A stretch of 64,000 nucleotides of DNA. It comes from Anaeramoeba flamelloides. Its lineage: Eukaryota > Metamonada > Anaeramoebidae. The translations under genes were made by a program, and so were the position numbers. Under the pieces are notes generated by a model. That model was not told where the DNA came from. It made no database searches and saw only the letters and a program-made list of their open reading frames with translations. Each line of letters opens with the position of its first letter. Positions within the stretch are counted from its first letter, which is position 1. Shown one piece after another: positions 31,706 through 43,812 of this stretch. The stretch is taken from assembly GCA_027625915.1 (NCBI GenBank), contig JANTQA010000023.1:6882001-6946000 (forward strand), written 5' to 3'.

Positions 31706-31928
31706 GTTAATTACAAAATAAAAAGATCAAAATTTTCATTCAGCTTTTTAAAATAATCCCATCCCAATAATTAAAATAAATCTATAAAGTCTACACTTCG
31801 AAAGGAAAAAATAATATTCTTAGCTTCTTTATAGATTTTAAATTTTGAAATTTTACAATGATTAAAAGCCTCTTTTTGGAATAGAAAACTGAATGAAAAT
31901 TTTGCCATTTATTTTGCTACAAATACAA
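31706..31928. repeat. TIR element FB8 (about 220 bp)
   Basis: The left end AAAAAGATCAAAATTTTCAT, then TCAGCTTT, pairs with AAACTGAATGAAAATTTTGC at the right. Same family as 37201-37418 and 7321-7590. Confidence 0.65.
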
Positions 31929-32367
31929 TAATTCTAATACTATTTGGGAAAATAAAATCAAATATAAAATTTTATCAAAATTGGTCATTATTAAAGAATT
32001 TCTAAAAAAATCTATTTTCAATAAATTTAATGTTTCAGGCAAACAGGGAGTAATTTGTTGGATTACTACCCTTCAGTAACAATCTAAAAATAAAAAAGAT
32101 CAAATATTTTAATTGAGAAGATTATCCAAGAATTCAAAAATATATTTTTTCAATAAAATTGCAAAAAATTGGTTTTTTTGCGAGTCACTTTTGCCTTATG
32201 TCATTCAGATTGTTTACCCAACACTACAACAGAGTTTTTAATTTTCAACACATCTCGAGCTTATATTTCCTCCTTAAAATGAATTCAAGCAAAAAATGTT
32301 TGTCGTTATTTCGATTTGCTAAAGTTTCCTCAAAGGGAAATTAACAAACAAGAAAAATTTGGCAATT
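31929..32367. other. Downstream spacer of the minus-strand Ras gene
   Basis: No gene or repeat recognised. A 61-codon frame at 32159-32344 lacks ATG and motifs. Confidence 0.4.
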
Positions 32368-32943
32368 TTATAAAAGGTGACATTTTTCCTTTGTTTTTTC
32401 ATTCGCGTTGTATGTACTTATGTCGATATTATTTTTGCTACAATACGTTTTGATTTCTCTGACAAGATCGAAAAAAGATTTTTCAATGTTGGTATTTGTT
32501 TTTGCTGATGTTTCAATGAAGGAACAGTGTAGACTCTTAGCAAAATCCATCCCTTCGTTTTGGGAGACTTGTCGATCAAATTCAAGATCGGTTTTGTTTC
32601 CGACAACCATTATTGGAAAAACTGTTTTATTTTTGCATCGATGTATTTCTTCAACAAAACGTTTGGATTCAAGAAAGGAACCTCTGTTTGTGATTGAATA
32701 AACAACAAAAAATCCTGCAGACTTTCGCAAATAGGAATCTCTCAATGAACTGTACTCTTCTGCACCTGCAGTGTCAAGAATATTTAAAATGTATGTTTGA
32801 TTATCGATCATTGCATGCTTCTTATAAGTGTCTTCAATTGTTGGATCATATTCTTCAATAAAAAAGTTTTGGAGAAATTGAACAAGGATTGACGATTTTC
32901 CGGATCCCGCCGTACCAAGAATTGCGAGTTTAAGTTCAGTCAT
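32368..32943 (-). CDS. Ras-family small GTPase, hydrolysis residues replaced
   Basis: 191 residues in a single exon, with all Ras G motifs: P-loop GTAGSGKS (10-17), effector region YDPTIEDTYKK with Thr35, DTAGAEEY (57-64), GNKTDL, ETSAK, and a C-terminal CAAX box CHLL (Leu predicts geranylgeranylation). The P-loop fits GxxxxGK(S/T), but residue 12 is Ala and residue 61 is Ala. In Ras, loss of Gly12 or Gln61 impairs intrinsic and GAP-stimulated hydrolysis, so this protein is predicted to stay largely GTP-bound unless a non-canonical GAP acts. Start at the ATG at 32943, matching the MTEYK-like N-terminus of Ras. Its closest relative in the window is the Ras-like gene at 25474. No nearby gene suggests an operon-like relation. 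Confidence 0.95.
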   Translation of the reverse strand: MTELKLAILGTAGSGKSSILVQFLQNFFIEEYDPTIEDTYKKHAMIDNQTYILNILDTAGAEEYSSLRDSYLRKSAGFFVVYSITNRGSFLESKRFVEEIHRCKNKTVFPIMVVGNKTDLEFDRQVSQNEGMDFAKSLHCSFIETSAKTNTNIEKSFFDLVREIKTYCSKNNIDISTYNANEKTKEKCHLL

Positions 32944-33703
32944 TTGTATGATCTTTTTGATTCAAGTTGAGAAATCGATTTAAGTAAAATAATAAAAAAA
33001 TAAAAACATCACAATTTCAATAAACAGAAAAATTAATCATGATCAGTCAAAACAAGCACAAATTATTCGTAAGAAAGGAAATTTTCCTTCTTCCAAATTT
33101 TTTTCTTTTTTATCGTGAATTCAGTCTTGACAAACCAAATTCTTTTTACTTGTATTTTCAGGTGGTTTCCTAAAATGGTTTTCTTTTAAATTATTATTTA
33201 GAACATTAATAATCAAAGAAAATTTAACTTTGAACTGTCAATAAAAATTATTTCCCATAATCAAAAGTAAATTGGAGTTACAATAATTTGATAAGATACT
33301 ATTTTCTCTTTTAATCGTAGCAAACTATGAAATTTTCTTGGATTGTGTATTTTTTTTTAGGAAATTGAAATGACAATTTTCTTCCTTTTATTTTGCAACT
33401 AACAGCCAAAAGAATTACAATTGAAAATTTCTGAGAATGTGCAAAAATAACACTTTTGATTGAGAAAAATTAACCCTCCAAGAATTCACCCATTTTAAAA
33501 AAGTGAAAACTTTTTTTTTTATTATGAGAATTAAAAATTTTTTCATAGTTTTCGATTTCAATTAAGGGATTAGTATCACGAATAGATTCCACTCGAGATC
33601 AAAGTATGTTTAAATTGGGTGTAAATGTACTTTGTGTGCCATCGCTTAGTTAGTTTCTCAAAAATCTCTTTTAAATCTTATTGGACAATAAATTATTAAA
33701 TTT
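32944..33703. other. Upstream region of the minus-strand Ras gene
   Basis: AT-rich, with no repeat or gene recognised. TTTCTCAA lies about 25 bases before the ATG on the coding strand, a motif also near the other Ras start; this may be chance. Confidence 0.35.
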
Positions 33704-34680
33704 TTTATTACTGTTGTTAAAATAAAGTATGCAGAAAAGTTTAATTGGTGTTTCAAAATAAAAATCGTGTTTTTTAGTTGTTCAAATATTTAGAACTCTT
33801 TATTAAAACAAACTATGGTAGTGATCTAAAAAAATCAACATAAAAGGAAACAACAACCAACCCACACAAACGCTATGGTGCAAATTAAAATTTTCACTAA
33901 AGTTTATACTTTTTTCTTATTATTTTTTGACTTTCAATCATTTCCTACTTTTCTTTCTGTATATCTTGTCTTTGTTTAGAAATAATTTCGACATTTTCAT
34001 TTTTTCAAGAAAAGATATCCTCTGAGCTGTAATCCTGCCTATATTATGGTTAGGATAAAAAAATCTAAATACAATTTTAGAGTTTCAGGAAGTACAATCA
34101 AGCTACAAGTGCCTAGGTTTTTTATGATTTAAAAGAATTGAGTAAAATATTTCATTTTTCTCTATTCTTTTGAATTTTGGAAAATCAATAGCTAAAAGGA
34201 GGTAATTTTGTTGAATCTAGTCTTCAATAATAAAAAAAAATAAAATAAAAGGTCTGTTTTTTGTTTTAGAAGATCTATACATCAGCCCATCAAAGAAACC
34301 AACAATAAACTTGTAATAAATATGGTTTTGGTTTCTTAAGGTTCTATTATTTAAAAAGAAACTCTAAAATTGAAGGATCAAATTGAAAAAGTTATCTCAA
34401 AAAATTGAGTTAATTTTTGAGAATATATTTAATAACAATTAAAATAAAAAATTTTAAAAAAAGTACAAAATTACACCAAAATTTTGAACAGATTTAATCC
34501 ATGATTTAATTTTTTTGATAATTAGTCACCAAAGTTTACTTTCAAAATTGATTTGAACTTAGGTATAATATTGGGTAGTTGTTTGGATGTTGCATTGGAA
34601 CAAGAAGAAAGTAAACACAGATTCTATTTTGAAACACAGATTCTAGTAGTTGTGCAAGCATTATTTTGATCACTCTAAGG
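33704..34680 (+). repeat. Element FB4, split by a later insertion
   Basis: The left end (ACTGTTGTTAAAATAAAGTA, 33709-33800) and body plus right end (34243-34680) belong to one FB4 copy, as judged from 18499-18945. Material between about 33810 and 34242, including a hairpin module and an A-rich tail, is inserted. Confidence 0.5.
34080..34240. repeat. CTAGG-mosaic hairpin module with A-rich tail
   Basis: AAGTGCCTAGG leads into a hairpin (AAAGAATTGAGTAAAATA / CTCTATTCTTTTGAATTT). A segment ending CTTCAATAATAAAAAAAA follows, like the LINE tail at 6985-7010. Confidence 0.5.
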
Positions 34681-34869
34681 ATCAATATTAAAAATTGTCA
34701 TTTTGGTAATTTTTTTTTAATCCCTTTTCCAATTCTAATAATAGAAACTCCAAATAACAATCTTCCATTTATTCAATAAATCCCAAAAGGATCCAAAAGT
34801 AACTATTTTTTTATTTTTTAAATTTCAAAGATTAACTCAATAATCATCAACAAAAAAAACCAACCAAAA

Positions 34870-35035
34870 ATGTGGTATTTATAAAAACTGTTATTGGGTT
34901 GAATCCTCGATTTTATTTTGTCTTTATCATTTATTTTTTCTTTTATTCATTGATCTTAATTTACTATTTGAGTAATGTTACCAATTAAAAATCGACAAAA
35001 CTTTTTTTTTCATTTTTCACTTTTTTTCATAAATT
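34870..35035 (+). repeat. Foldback FB5, right-half fragment
   Basis: Matches 12270-12410 (AAAACTGTTATTG, ATTCATTGATCTTA, GAGTAATGTTACCAATTAAA). The left half is not recognised. Confidence 0.5.
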
Positions 35036-35356
35036 GTAATAAAATAAAAGTTATATTTTTTTTTTTATTTTCCAAGAAAAATAAAAAAAAAAAATCAAAA
35101 AACCGCTCAAAAGTTTCAAGATAGTAATTTGGAAACAAATTGTATAATTTATGTATCTATTTTTATTATTTTCTGAAAAAAAAAAAAAACAATTTTCTAT
35201 CTGCATTGTAAGGAAATGAAAGTAAAAAATTTCAAATCTATTAGAAAATTCAACATTTTTTTTTTCAATTTTTTGTTTTTAAGGGACTGATCTCAAAAAA
35301 ATTATCTTCAGAGACAATACTTTTTTTAGTAAATGAATTTGAATATTTTTATGAGA

Positions 35357-36457
35357 TTAACTTCTAGAACAAACAATTGAGAGTAGAAGAAAACCAAAAA
35401 AAATAATTGCTTGTATACTAAAGATAAATATGGGTTTCATTTTCCTAGAATAAATATGCCCAATTACCAACCCAAGTATTGTTAAAGGTAATAAAATGGA
35501 GATTCTTGGAAGAAAATATCTGATATTTGCCGTGTGGGAAGTCAAAAAGTATAAGCAGGCGATAATTGACAATTGTAATATGGTCATTGCTCTGGCAATT
35601 AAGGAAGAATTTATAGAATCAAAGCCAAAAGATGGAAGGATATTCACGAACATGGAACCTATACCCATACCAAAAAAACTTCCGAGCACATAATTTGGCA
35701 AGGATACAATGAAAATTACAGCGATCTTGAATCGAAATTTTTTTTTTGTATTTAAATGTTTCATTTTAAAATCATGAAAATGGTGTTTTGTTGGGTTTCC
35801 TTTCTTCTGTTCTTCACACTTTTCTTCTAAATCCTTATTCAATAGATTTTTGTTGTGATTTTCAGAATCATGAGAACTGAAATGATTATTATCTACCTGA
35901 TCAAGGCTACTAAGACATTCATCACCTGATTTACTTTCACTTGAATTAGTTATGCCTATTAAGTTGCCTTTGTAATTACTGTGCTCAATACTGTGTTGTA
36001 TTGAAGTATAGTACTCTTTCTTTTGGCACTTTTCCCGAAATTTTTTTTTTTTCTTCATTTTGATTTCAAAGATCACTCGTAAAATGCTTTCCAGAATAAA
36101 TGGGATCATTATATAACATATTCTTGTTGTAAACGGTTTTGACAGCGGTTTAATTAGCTTTTTACGAAGGAACCAACCAACAAAAGTAAAGACAACCAAT
36201 TCGATGAAAAAAATTGAGAGGAATTTCTTCCTTTGAATTTGCATTTTGTTCTTTTGCATGTGTCTTTTTGTTAACAAAATAGAGACACAACTTGTAATTA
36301 ATTCTAAAAAGACCGTAAATATTACAATTTGATCAATGTTGTCTTTCCAAATTGCTAATGATATCGGTAAAACATATTGCCATATATGGAGGTTACCTAA
36401 CCCCGCAAAAAAGCAACATGGGGCTAGCAATAATAAAACTGAAGACAAGTGATTCAT
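35357..36457 (-). CDS. TauE/SafE-family membrane protein (probable anion exporter)
   Basis: 366 residues. Two hydrophobic halves are separated by a long charged linker (about 134-245). The first half (7-130) has helices such as LLLLAPCCFFAGLGNLHIWQ and IVIFTVFLELITSCVSILL. The second half begins NYVLGSFFGMGIGSMFVNIL and continues PSFGFDSINSSLIARAMTIL, YFLTSHTANIRYFLP and LTILGLVIGHIYSRKMKP. This reproduces the TauE/SafE repeat: a glycine motif, a following Gly-plus-Ser/Ala-Thr segment, and an LxxxxxxGxxxG helix. Members are associated with export or transport of sulfite and other sulfur anions; the substrate here cannot be read from sequence. Start at the first ATG after an in-frame stop. The middle linker is Lys/Ser/Asn-rich and probably cytosolic. 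Family assignment is fairly firm, function less so. Confidence 0.8.
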   Translation of the reverse strand: MNHLSSVLLLLAPCCFFAGLGNLHIWQYVLPISLAIWKDNIDQIVIFTVFLELITSCVSILLTKRHMQKNKMQIQRKKFLSIFFIELVVFTFVGWFLRKKLIKPLSKPFTTRICYIMIPFILESILRVIFEIKMKKKKKFREKCQKKEYYTSIQHSIEHSNYKGNLIGITNSSESKSGDECLSSLDQVDNNHFSSHDSENHNKNLLNKDLEEKCEEQKKGNPTKHHFHDFKMKHLNTKKKFRFKIAVIFIVSLPNYVLGSFFGMGIGSMFVNILPSFGFDSINSSLIARAMTILQLSIIACLYFLTSHTANIRYFLPRISILLPLTILGLVIGHIYSRKMKPIFIFSIQAIIFFGFLLLSIVCSRS

Positions 36458-37200
36458 CTCAATCCAAAGTGAAGGACAAAAAAATGTTTCAACTATTGGA
36501 CTTTATATTCTCGAGAGATCCTTTTGATTTCTTTCTTTCTCCAGAATCTTGTTAATTTAGGAAATTTGAAAAATAAAATTAGAAATTTTTTACTTTATCT
36601 TGTTTTTTTTTTCAACCTTTTTGACTGTGTAAATATTTTTGCCTGAAAGGTTTGGTTGTTTCTCTGTATATGAATTCCAAAGCTTTATAGGTTTGTAAAA
36701 TTGAAAAGACGATTCAAAGTTTTTTTTCAAAATGGTATTCGTCACAAAGACAATTTTCATAAATCACTTTTTTTTACTTATTTCAAAAAAACCAAATAAA
36801 TACTTTGCATTTTGTTTTCAATGTATCACTAGATTCTTTTTTCATTTTAAATGATATTCTCAACTTTTTTTCTTTGATAAATTTGGTTTTTTATTGGATT
36901 AGATCATATTCTCAAAATTTTATAATTCAAAACTTAGATTTAAGAATTATTTGCAAAAAGGTTTTTAATATTTTCAAAAAAAATGATTATTTCAGGTTTT
37001 TCTCTTGAGATTGTTATTTTTATCAACTTTTTGTCAATCTTGAAGTTTTTAATGTTTATTCCTCATCAGAAAATTATATTTCCTTTCAAACCTAATCAAA
37101 TGAGTCTTTTTTTTTTAAATTGAGATCTTAAAACAAAAAAATCTTTTTTTGTTGACAGCCAAGGAGAATAAAATAATTATTCATGTTTTTGTTTATTTAT
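36458..37200. other. Spacer, no gene supported
   Basis: AT-rich. The short frames at 36352-36555 and 36805-37008 are motif-free, and the first overlaps the TauE-like gene on the other strand. Confidence 0.4.
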
Positions 37201-37418
37201 TGTTAATTGTAAAATACCAAGAGCACTTTTTTCATTCAACTTTCCTTTATAACCATCTTCCAAAGAATTTATCAGACTATCCAATTCTCAAAGGAAAAAT
37301 CATAATTTAAACTTTTCTTAAAATTATTAAATAATTTGAAATTTTAGATGATTGATAAATCTTTTTTTGGAAAGCTGAATGATAATTGTGACCATTTTTT
37401 TTGCCACAAATAGTATTA
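37201..37418. repeat. TIR element FB8 copy
   Basis: Left TGTTAATTGTAAAATACCAA and TTCATTCAACTTTCC; right GGAAAGCTGAATGATAATTG. Same size and layout as 31706-31928. Confidence 0.6.
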
Positions 37419-38668
37419 TAAAGGGGTTTTTACCAAAAAGAAAATGTTGATAAAAACAGATTCTATTGGAATTATAGAATAAAAATATGATTCCAATTTT
37501 TAGATTTCGACAATTCTAAAATATCCTAAAGGTCGATTTTTACAATTTACCAATTTGTTCCAAGTTATTTTGATCCTATCTCATTTGAATTGTGAAGGAA
37601 TATTAATGAAGAAATTCCTCCAATTTGGATCAAAAAAACATTTTATCTGGATGTTTTAAATTGAAAAATGAACAAGAAATATATAAAGACACCTCAACTC
37701 GAACACCTTTGTTAATGAGAACAGTGGAAAGAATAAGAAAAATAAACACGATTTTCTTGCCTAAAAAATGTTTTCCATTTCAAACATTCTCAACAAAGAA
37801 CTCTAACCTTTTAAAGATCACATAGCTTATGATTTTTGATGATTTGTGTTACTTGATTTTTTTTGCAATATTTTCATAGAAATCAAAGTAGCTACAAAAA
37901 AGTTGTGGCTTTCTCTTTGTTTTTTAGTTTTTATTGATGTTCCCAACCGGGATTTCAGTGGATATTATTGACTCTCTTTGATTTTTGAAGAGATCTTTCA
38001 TTAACAAACCCTCTGAAAATTTTGTTTTATTTTTGTTTGACAATTTTTTTTTGTTTAAATTGTTCCTAGCAAAAGATAATTTTTTTTTTCAATATAAATT
38101 GTGGATCGGGGTGTTGTCATAAAAAATTTTGAAGAATTTTGTCTTCATAGATCTAAATGACAATTAAAGTTTGAAAAATTAGTCAGTTTTTTAATAAAAA
38201 ATATTTGTTCACAAAAGAAAAAATAATCTTTCTGTTTTAGGAAATGAGAACTCTTGTAAATTCTTTTCAAAGCTAAAGAATTTGAACAACTTTTTGCAAA
38301 TAGTCAAACTGAACCTTAAAATAATATTGAATAATTCCAAAATTTTTTATATTTTTCTCAATTTTGACGATTTTGGTGAAAATGAAAAATCCTCATAACT
38401 TCACTCATCTATCAAAAATACATAATAGAAACTTCTTAACGTGTCTTAATGTTTTCACTTTTATCTAAGAAGAAATTTTCTCAAAAAGTTTTTTTTTAAA
38501 AACCTTATTTTTTGATTTTTAGAAATTAGTATAAACTAATTTTCTAAAAAAATTTTCATTTTTTGGTTTTTAAGTATAGTGAAAATATATTTTTGCGGAT
38601 TATCAACCACCATACCAAGATAGAAACGAATAAAACTTTTGAATTTCAATTGTAAATTTATTCCTTAA
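37419..38668. other. Spacer, no gene supported
   Basis: A 66-codon frame at 37625-37825 is less AT-rich than its surroundings (STRTPLLMRTVERIRK) but starts without ATG and has no recognisable domain. It could be a decayed exon or transposon fragment. Confidence 0.35.
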
Positions 38669-39063
38669 TTTGATATCTTCACAAGAGTAAATATGAATGT
38701 TGTGAAAAATAGAGTTTTTTACAATTTTAGATATAAATAAAGAGTTCCATTAATTTATTACCAAATTTATAATAGTCAATATAATATCTGATTATTTTTC
38801 TAGAGTAATAATAATTGTAATCCAAAAATCATTTGGTGAATACCAGTCTTTCAATTTAAAAAAAAAAACATTTTTAAAACATAATGTTGGTATTTAACAA
38901 ACAATTTTTTGATTAAAAATATTACTAGTCTATTAATATAATCAAATATTATATTCCTATGAACAAAATTGTGGGTGATTGCCTGTAACTCTTTATTTGT
39001 TCATAAAATTGTAAAAACTCTATTTTTCACAACATTCATAAATACTCTTGTGAAGATATCTTT
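38669..39063. repeat. Foldback element FB3, well-preserved copy (395 bp)
   Basis: GATATCTTCACAAGAGTAAA at the left and its complement TACTCTTGTGAAGATATC at the right. Arms extend about 130 bp and meet near the middle. The older copy is at 3655-4042. Confidence 0.8.
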
Positions 39064-39724
39064 AAAATTTTTCTCTTTTCAACAAAATTTGTTGTAAATT
39101 CGAAAGAAGGTCAATTTAATTCAGAAAAAAATAACTTATCATTTATTCGATATTTTTTAGATTTATTTGAAAAAAGGGCATGAATATTACTATTGTTAAA
39201 ATAATGTGTCTAGAAAAGTTTGATCCTTGTTTTCAAATAAAAAGCGTGTGTTTTTGTTATTGAAGACCATACATCAACCGAATAAAGAAACCAACAATAA
39301 CACCTAATTAAATATGATGTTGGTTTCTTAAAGTTATATTATTTAAAAACAAATACTAAAAATAAACAGATCAAATTGAAAAATTTATCTCAAAAAATAG
39401 AGTTAATTTTTATCAAAAAAAATAAAATTTCATAAAAATTGAGAATTTACTTTTTGTTTCAAAATAAATGGAACAAAATTTTCAGAAGTTTATTATAAAA
39501 AAAAAAATTTTAATCAATGTAATTTTTCTACTGATTATTTCTAAAAAAAAGTCAAAATTATTCATTTGCCTTTTTAGAATTGGGGAACTTTGAAGGTTAT
39601 TTTATAGCTCTTGTTATGAGAATTTTTTTTGGAAAACTGAATGAAAAATTTTATATATTTATTATATAATTAATATAGGTAGTAATAAAAATACATGGCA
39701 TTAAAAAAATCCCTGATAAGATTA

Positions 39725-40110
39725 TTAATTGTTAGTATTAGGAAAATTGTTATGTAATTGCAAATATTTTCAATCAAATCCTTTTTATAAATAACTAAAA
39801 TTTTTATGATCCTAATAATAAATCTACCTAAAGTTCTTTAAATTAAGATGTCTATACAATACTCAAGTAATTGTTTGTTAGCATAAGTAGATCTCATTTT
39901 TTTGAAAAATAATGGAGTTTTATAGAGGCTTACTAGGAAATAGGAAAATGGTAATTTTTTATTCTTGTTTTTTGATTGATTAAATGACATTTTGAACAAG
40001 TGTAAATTAATTAATCATCATTTAGATAAGTGGGTGAGTTATAATTTTAAAAAGTTAGATTCTTTTTTGGTTTTATTTTAAATAAAAGAATATTAGACAA
40101 CAATTTTACT
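39725..40110. repeat. Foldback element FB6 copy
   Basis: Collinear with 56845-57225 (AATACTCAAGTAATTGTTTG, AAGTAGATCT, ATTAATCATC). The left part includes TTTATAAATAACTAAAATTT, which is the complement of sequence at 18030-18060. Confidence 0.6.
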
Positions 40111-40308
40111 AATAATCACAATGAAGGATTATTCTAATTTTATTCCCAGTGGCTATTACTTTTATACCTACAACACGAATTATGAACTCAAAAGAATGTT
40201 GAGTTAATAGATCTTGTTAAAATGTAAAATTTAGGTTGTTTTTGAGGAAGGCAAAAAAAATTTTCTTTCCAAATCCAAATTTTTCACTCAAAATTTTTGA
40301 CTTCCAAA

Positions 40309-40416
40309 ATGATATTGGGAAAATGTCACTCCACTTTATATTGAAGTATGTTAGAGTTGGTGGTGAGTGTAGCCACCCATTTAAAAAGAAAGTGGAGTGA
40401 CATTTTACCCAATATT
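40309..40416. repeat. Strong inverted repeat, 28-bp arms
   Basis: AAAATGTCACTCCACTTT at 40320-40337 pairs perfectly with AAAGTGGAGTGACATTTT at 40389-40406, and the flanking ATATTGGG/CCCAATAT extends the stem with one offset. Loop about 50 bp. Could be a tiny foldback element. Confidence 0.7.
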
Positions 40417-40890
40417 AAAAAAAATAGCTTTTTATTTTTGCCTTGTTTTGTTGGGATTTTTCGAAAAGTTTTTGGATCAATAAATTATTTTAGTTAAAAT
40501 TTTAAATTGCTAAAAATTGGCAATATTTTGTCTTTCCCTCAATTCACTATATTTTTAGGGTCTTAGTTTATTTACTGTTTTGCATTTCAATGCTCACAGA
40601 GCATAAAATTCAGATAGTCCTTAAAAATCTTGTCATGTAAGGGATTTTTTTAATGTCAAATATATTTTTCACTTCTTCTGTTAATTACATAAATTTGAAC
40701 ACAGCTCATTATAACTAAAATTTTACTTAAAATATAAAGGAGTTTACCTTCAAAATTGAATTGAACTTAGGTTTTTTATCAGGTAAAAAATTGGATATTG
40801 TCATTGAAAAAGAAGAAAAAAATGAACAGATTAGTTTACAAAACACGGATTATAGTTGTTGTGAATACATTATTTTGATAATTGTACTCT

Positions 40891-41749
40891 AATAGAAAGA
40901 AAAAAATAATAAAAACTTTTTATTTATCTGCATTACATTTCTAAAAAGCAATTGAGTTTACAAAAATCATATTTAGTGTTTCGGATGTCAATAAATTGTG
41001 GTGTTGGTACAGTTGGTTTCCAAAAGTGTGTACTCAAAGTTTTCATAGTGTGTATAAAACTTTCAAATTCAAACCTTTTAAACAATCCAGTCAACACTTG
41101 ATAAAACTTTTAGTTCCCACTTTTCAAAAACAACTGTAAGTTTTTGGCAAAAATTTATTATGTTTCCGGAAAATAAAAAGATCAAAATTTTGTGTCAACT
41201 AGTTCAAAAAATCACGGAGAAGAATTAAAAGAAAGAGATATTGTCTTGCATTTAAAAGAGGGACATTCCTCAATGATCTTAATTTGCAGAAATAAAATTT
41301 TGGAAGGTTGCTTGAAACGATAAATTGCAATTTATCTTGGGAAAATTTTTATTTGATTTTACTTTTTGAAATTATTATGCTAAAGCTTTGAATAAAGCAT
41401 TTTATGAAGTCAAGTGTTAAGAAACTCTCTTAAATTAGTTGTTCTTCAAAATATTCTTTGTCCTGGAATGTTTGATAAGAAACCAGTTCGAGGATTTATT
41501 AAGAAGGGAAATTGTACTAAAAATTTATTGAAATTAATTAGAATTTGTCAGAATTTGAAAGCTTTTAACGACTACGTTTGCAATTCAAATTTTTTGTTTG
41601 GTGTTATTCAAAGAATGTTAGGTTGTTGGCAAGTCTTACAAATATTTAATCAGTAAGATCTAAGAATGAAAAAATGAAATTTTTTATGAGAAAAGGCAAG
41701 AAAAAGAAAAAAAGGAGAAAACGAACGCCAACTTGAACAAATGAAGAAA
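40891..41749. other. Spacer or possible left part of the Mutator-like element
   Basis: 41165-41360 has an FB8-like end (GGAAAATAAAAAGATCAAAA). An 80-codon frame at 41414-41656 (CQNLKAFNDYVCNSNFLFGV) may belong to the transposon downstream but has no diagnostic motif. Confidence 0.35.
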
Positions 41750-43120
41750 AATTTCGGCACAATAAAGATCAAATAATCCCACAGAAATCTTTGGAAAATG
41801 GGAACGAACCATTAAAACCCACCATATACTCGGAATTACTTACACCGCATTCAAATTATTTGGTTGATTCCAAACAAATGATCTTGCTGTTAAATAATCT
41901 TCATTGTCCTTGTGGTAGAAGAAAAGAATTAGAAGAATTGAAAGAAAATTATGGATCGTTTAGTGCAATTTTAAATTGTAAAAATTGCCCAATTAAACAA
42001 TACAGAGACAATAAAGAAACCTTTTATTTTTCAAATAAAATAGAAGGAATGGGTTCTAGGGAAGGGAGTGGCACAAAGAATAAAGCACGTTTTCGAACAG
42101 AAAATGGACAGAGAAAATAATTTCATCTGTCTTAGCTGGGAATTTTTATGAAAACTATCGGGAACAAATGGAAATGTTGGGTGTTTATTATTTAAAAAAA
42201 AAACGCTTATTACAAAACTATCGATATCTTAATTGAACAAACAAATTGTTTATTCCATGATCATTTGAAAGAAAATAGATCAAAAATGGACCTAAATAAT
42301 TTTACAATTTGTGTGGGTGCTGGGTGGCCAAGTCGGCGCAATGCTAATGAGTGTTGTTTTAATTGTCATAGACAATAAAACAAAATTGTTATTTGATTTA
42401 ATTGTAGTCACAAGGGATAATTTTTCAGGGGCGAGTGGGAATATGGAAGCAGAGGGGGCAAGGATTTTTTGTTCCAAACACAGAGAATATATTAATTTAG
42501 TTGGTGTTGTTAAAGATGGGACAAAATTATCTAAAATATTTGCAAGTGTTTGGCAAAGGGTAAAAATTTGAAAAGATCGCAACCATCTTTTAAAAAATGT
42601 TCGAAAAAATATTGAACAAAATTCAAAGTTTTGCTGCGTTAAAAAAATAAAAACAACTTTGACACAATGGATTAGATCAAAATCTGAAACGAGTTGGTCA
42701 AGTTTGGAATTAAAGATTTAAATAGAAATGTCAATTTTTCATTATCTGAATAATCATTGTTGTTGTGAGCACCAAGGTAAATACACTGATAGATATAAAT
42801 TCCCTGATTTGAACATAATTGATAAAATTATTTTATTAGAAAAGAAAAAAAAACTTTAGGATTTAATTGAAGATTATTTAAAAATTCTAAAAAATAATAT
42901 GAAAATTGTTGGAGATAAATTACAAATAAAAAAAATGAAGAAAGATGATAAATTATATTGGATGGGTGTTTATGATGAAATTCGCTTGAAAAAAAATTTT
43001 TTTTTATCAAAAAATTAAAATTATATCAAAATAATATTGAATTTGTCCAAGAATCTGAAATTGGAAATCGTGAATTATATTCTTTATCTCCACAATTGAT
43101 TGAATTAAGTGATATAATTA

Positions 43121-43317
43121 CAGTCAGTTTCACTTTTAAGACACAAACTTTCAACGAAATTTAAGGCACAAAAAAATCTCAAATTAAGGCACAAAATTTG
43201 GAATTTTTTTTTTTACAATTTATTTTTACTAGAATTTGAATTTTGTGCTTTAATTTGAGATTTTTATTGTGCCTTAAATTTCGTTGAAAGTTTGTGCCTT
43301 AAAAGTGAAACTGACTG
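43121..43317. mobile_element. TA-MITE copy e (inside the transposase gene)
   Basis: 197-bp palindrome flanked by TA (43119-43120 and 43318-43319). The transposase frame reads ELSDI before it and INKLSDRSEE after it once the element and one TA are left out. Confidence 0.88.
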
Positions 43318-43812
43318 TAATAAACTTTCTGATCGATCAGAAGAAATTTTTAAATCGGGTTCAACAAACAAATGTGAAAGTTTTATGAATTCGAGAACAA
43401 AGTTTGTTGAAAAGAGGTTTAATATAGCAAAACAATGGGAAATGAGATGCCAATTTTCAGCTTTAAACCGAGAATTGCCAGAATGGAAAACGATTTTAAT
43501 GGAACAATTAGGGTTTCAAATAAATTTACCGCAAATAATTTCACAACAAAAAAAAATTTAGAAAAAAATTATGAAAAAAATAGACAAAATACAAAATATA
43601 AATTACAAAGATTTAAAAGAAAACTAAAAAAATATTCAAATAAAAACAGAATAATTGAAGAAGGATATTATATTTTTAAAGATACCTTAATAGATAAAAA
43701 TATAAATAAAAAAAAATTTTATTGTAGATATGATTGTAGTTCTTCATACAAAACAAAAATATCACAACTAATCCACGAAATAATATTTCAAAAAAGGGTG
43801 TTAGTTCCAATA

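Larger units (their letters stand above)
39190..40890 (+). repeat. Element FB4, split by insertions
   Basis: Left part 39190-39520 (ACTATTGTTAAAATAATGTG, GGTTTCTTAAAGTTATATTA) and right end 40735-40890 (AAAACACGGATTATAGTTGT, ATTATTTTGATAATTG). The 1.2 kb between includes an FB6 copy and a strong hairpin, so this looks like a nest of elements. Confidence 0.45.
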
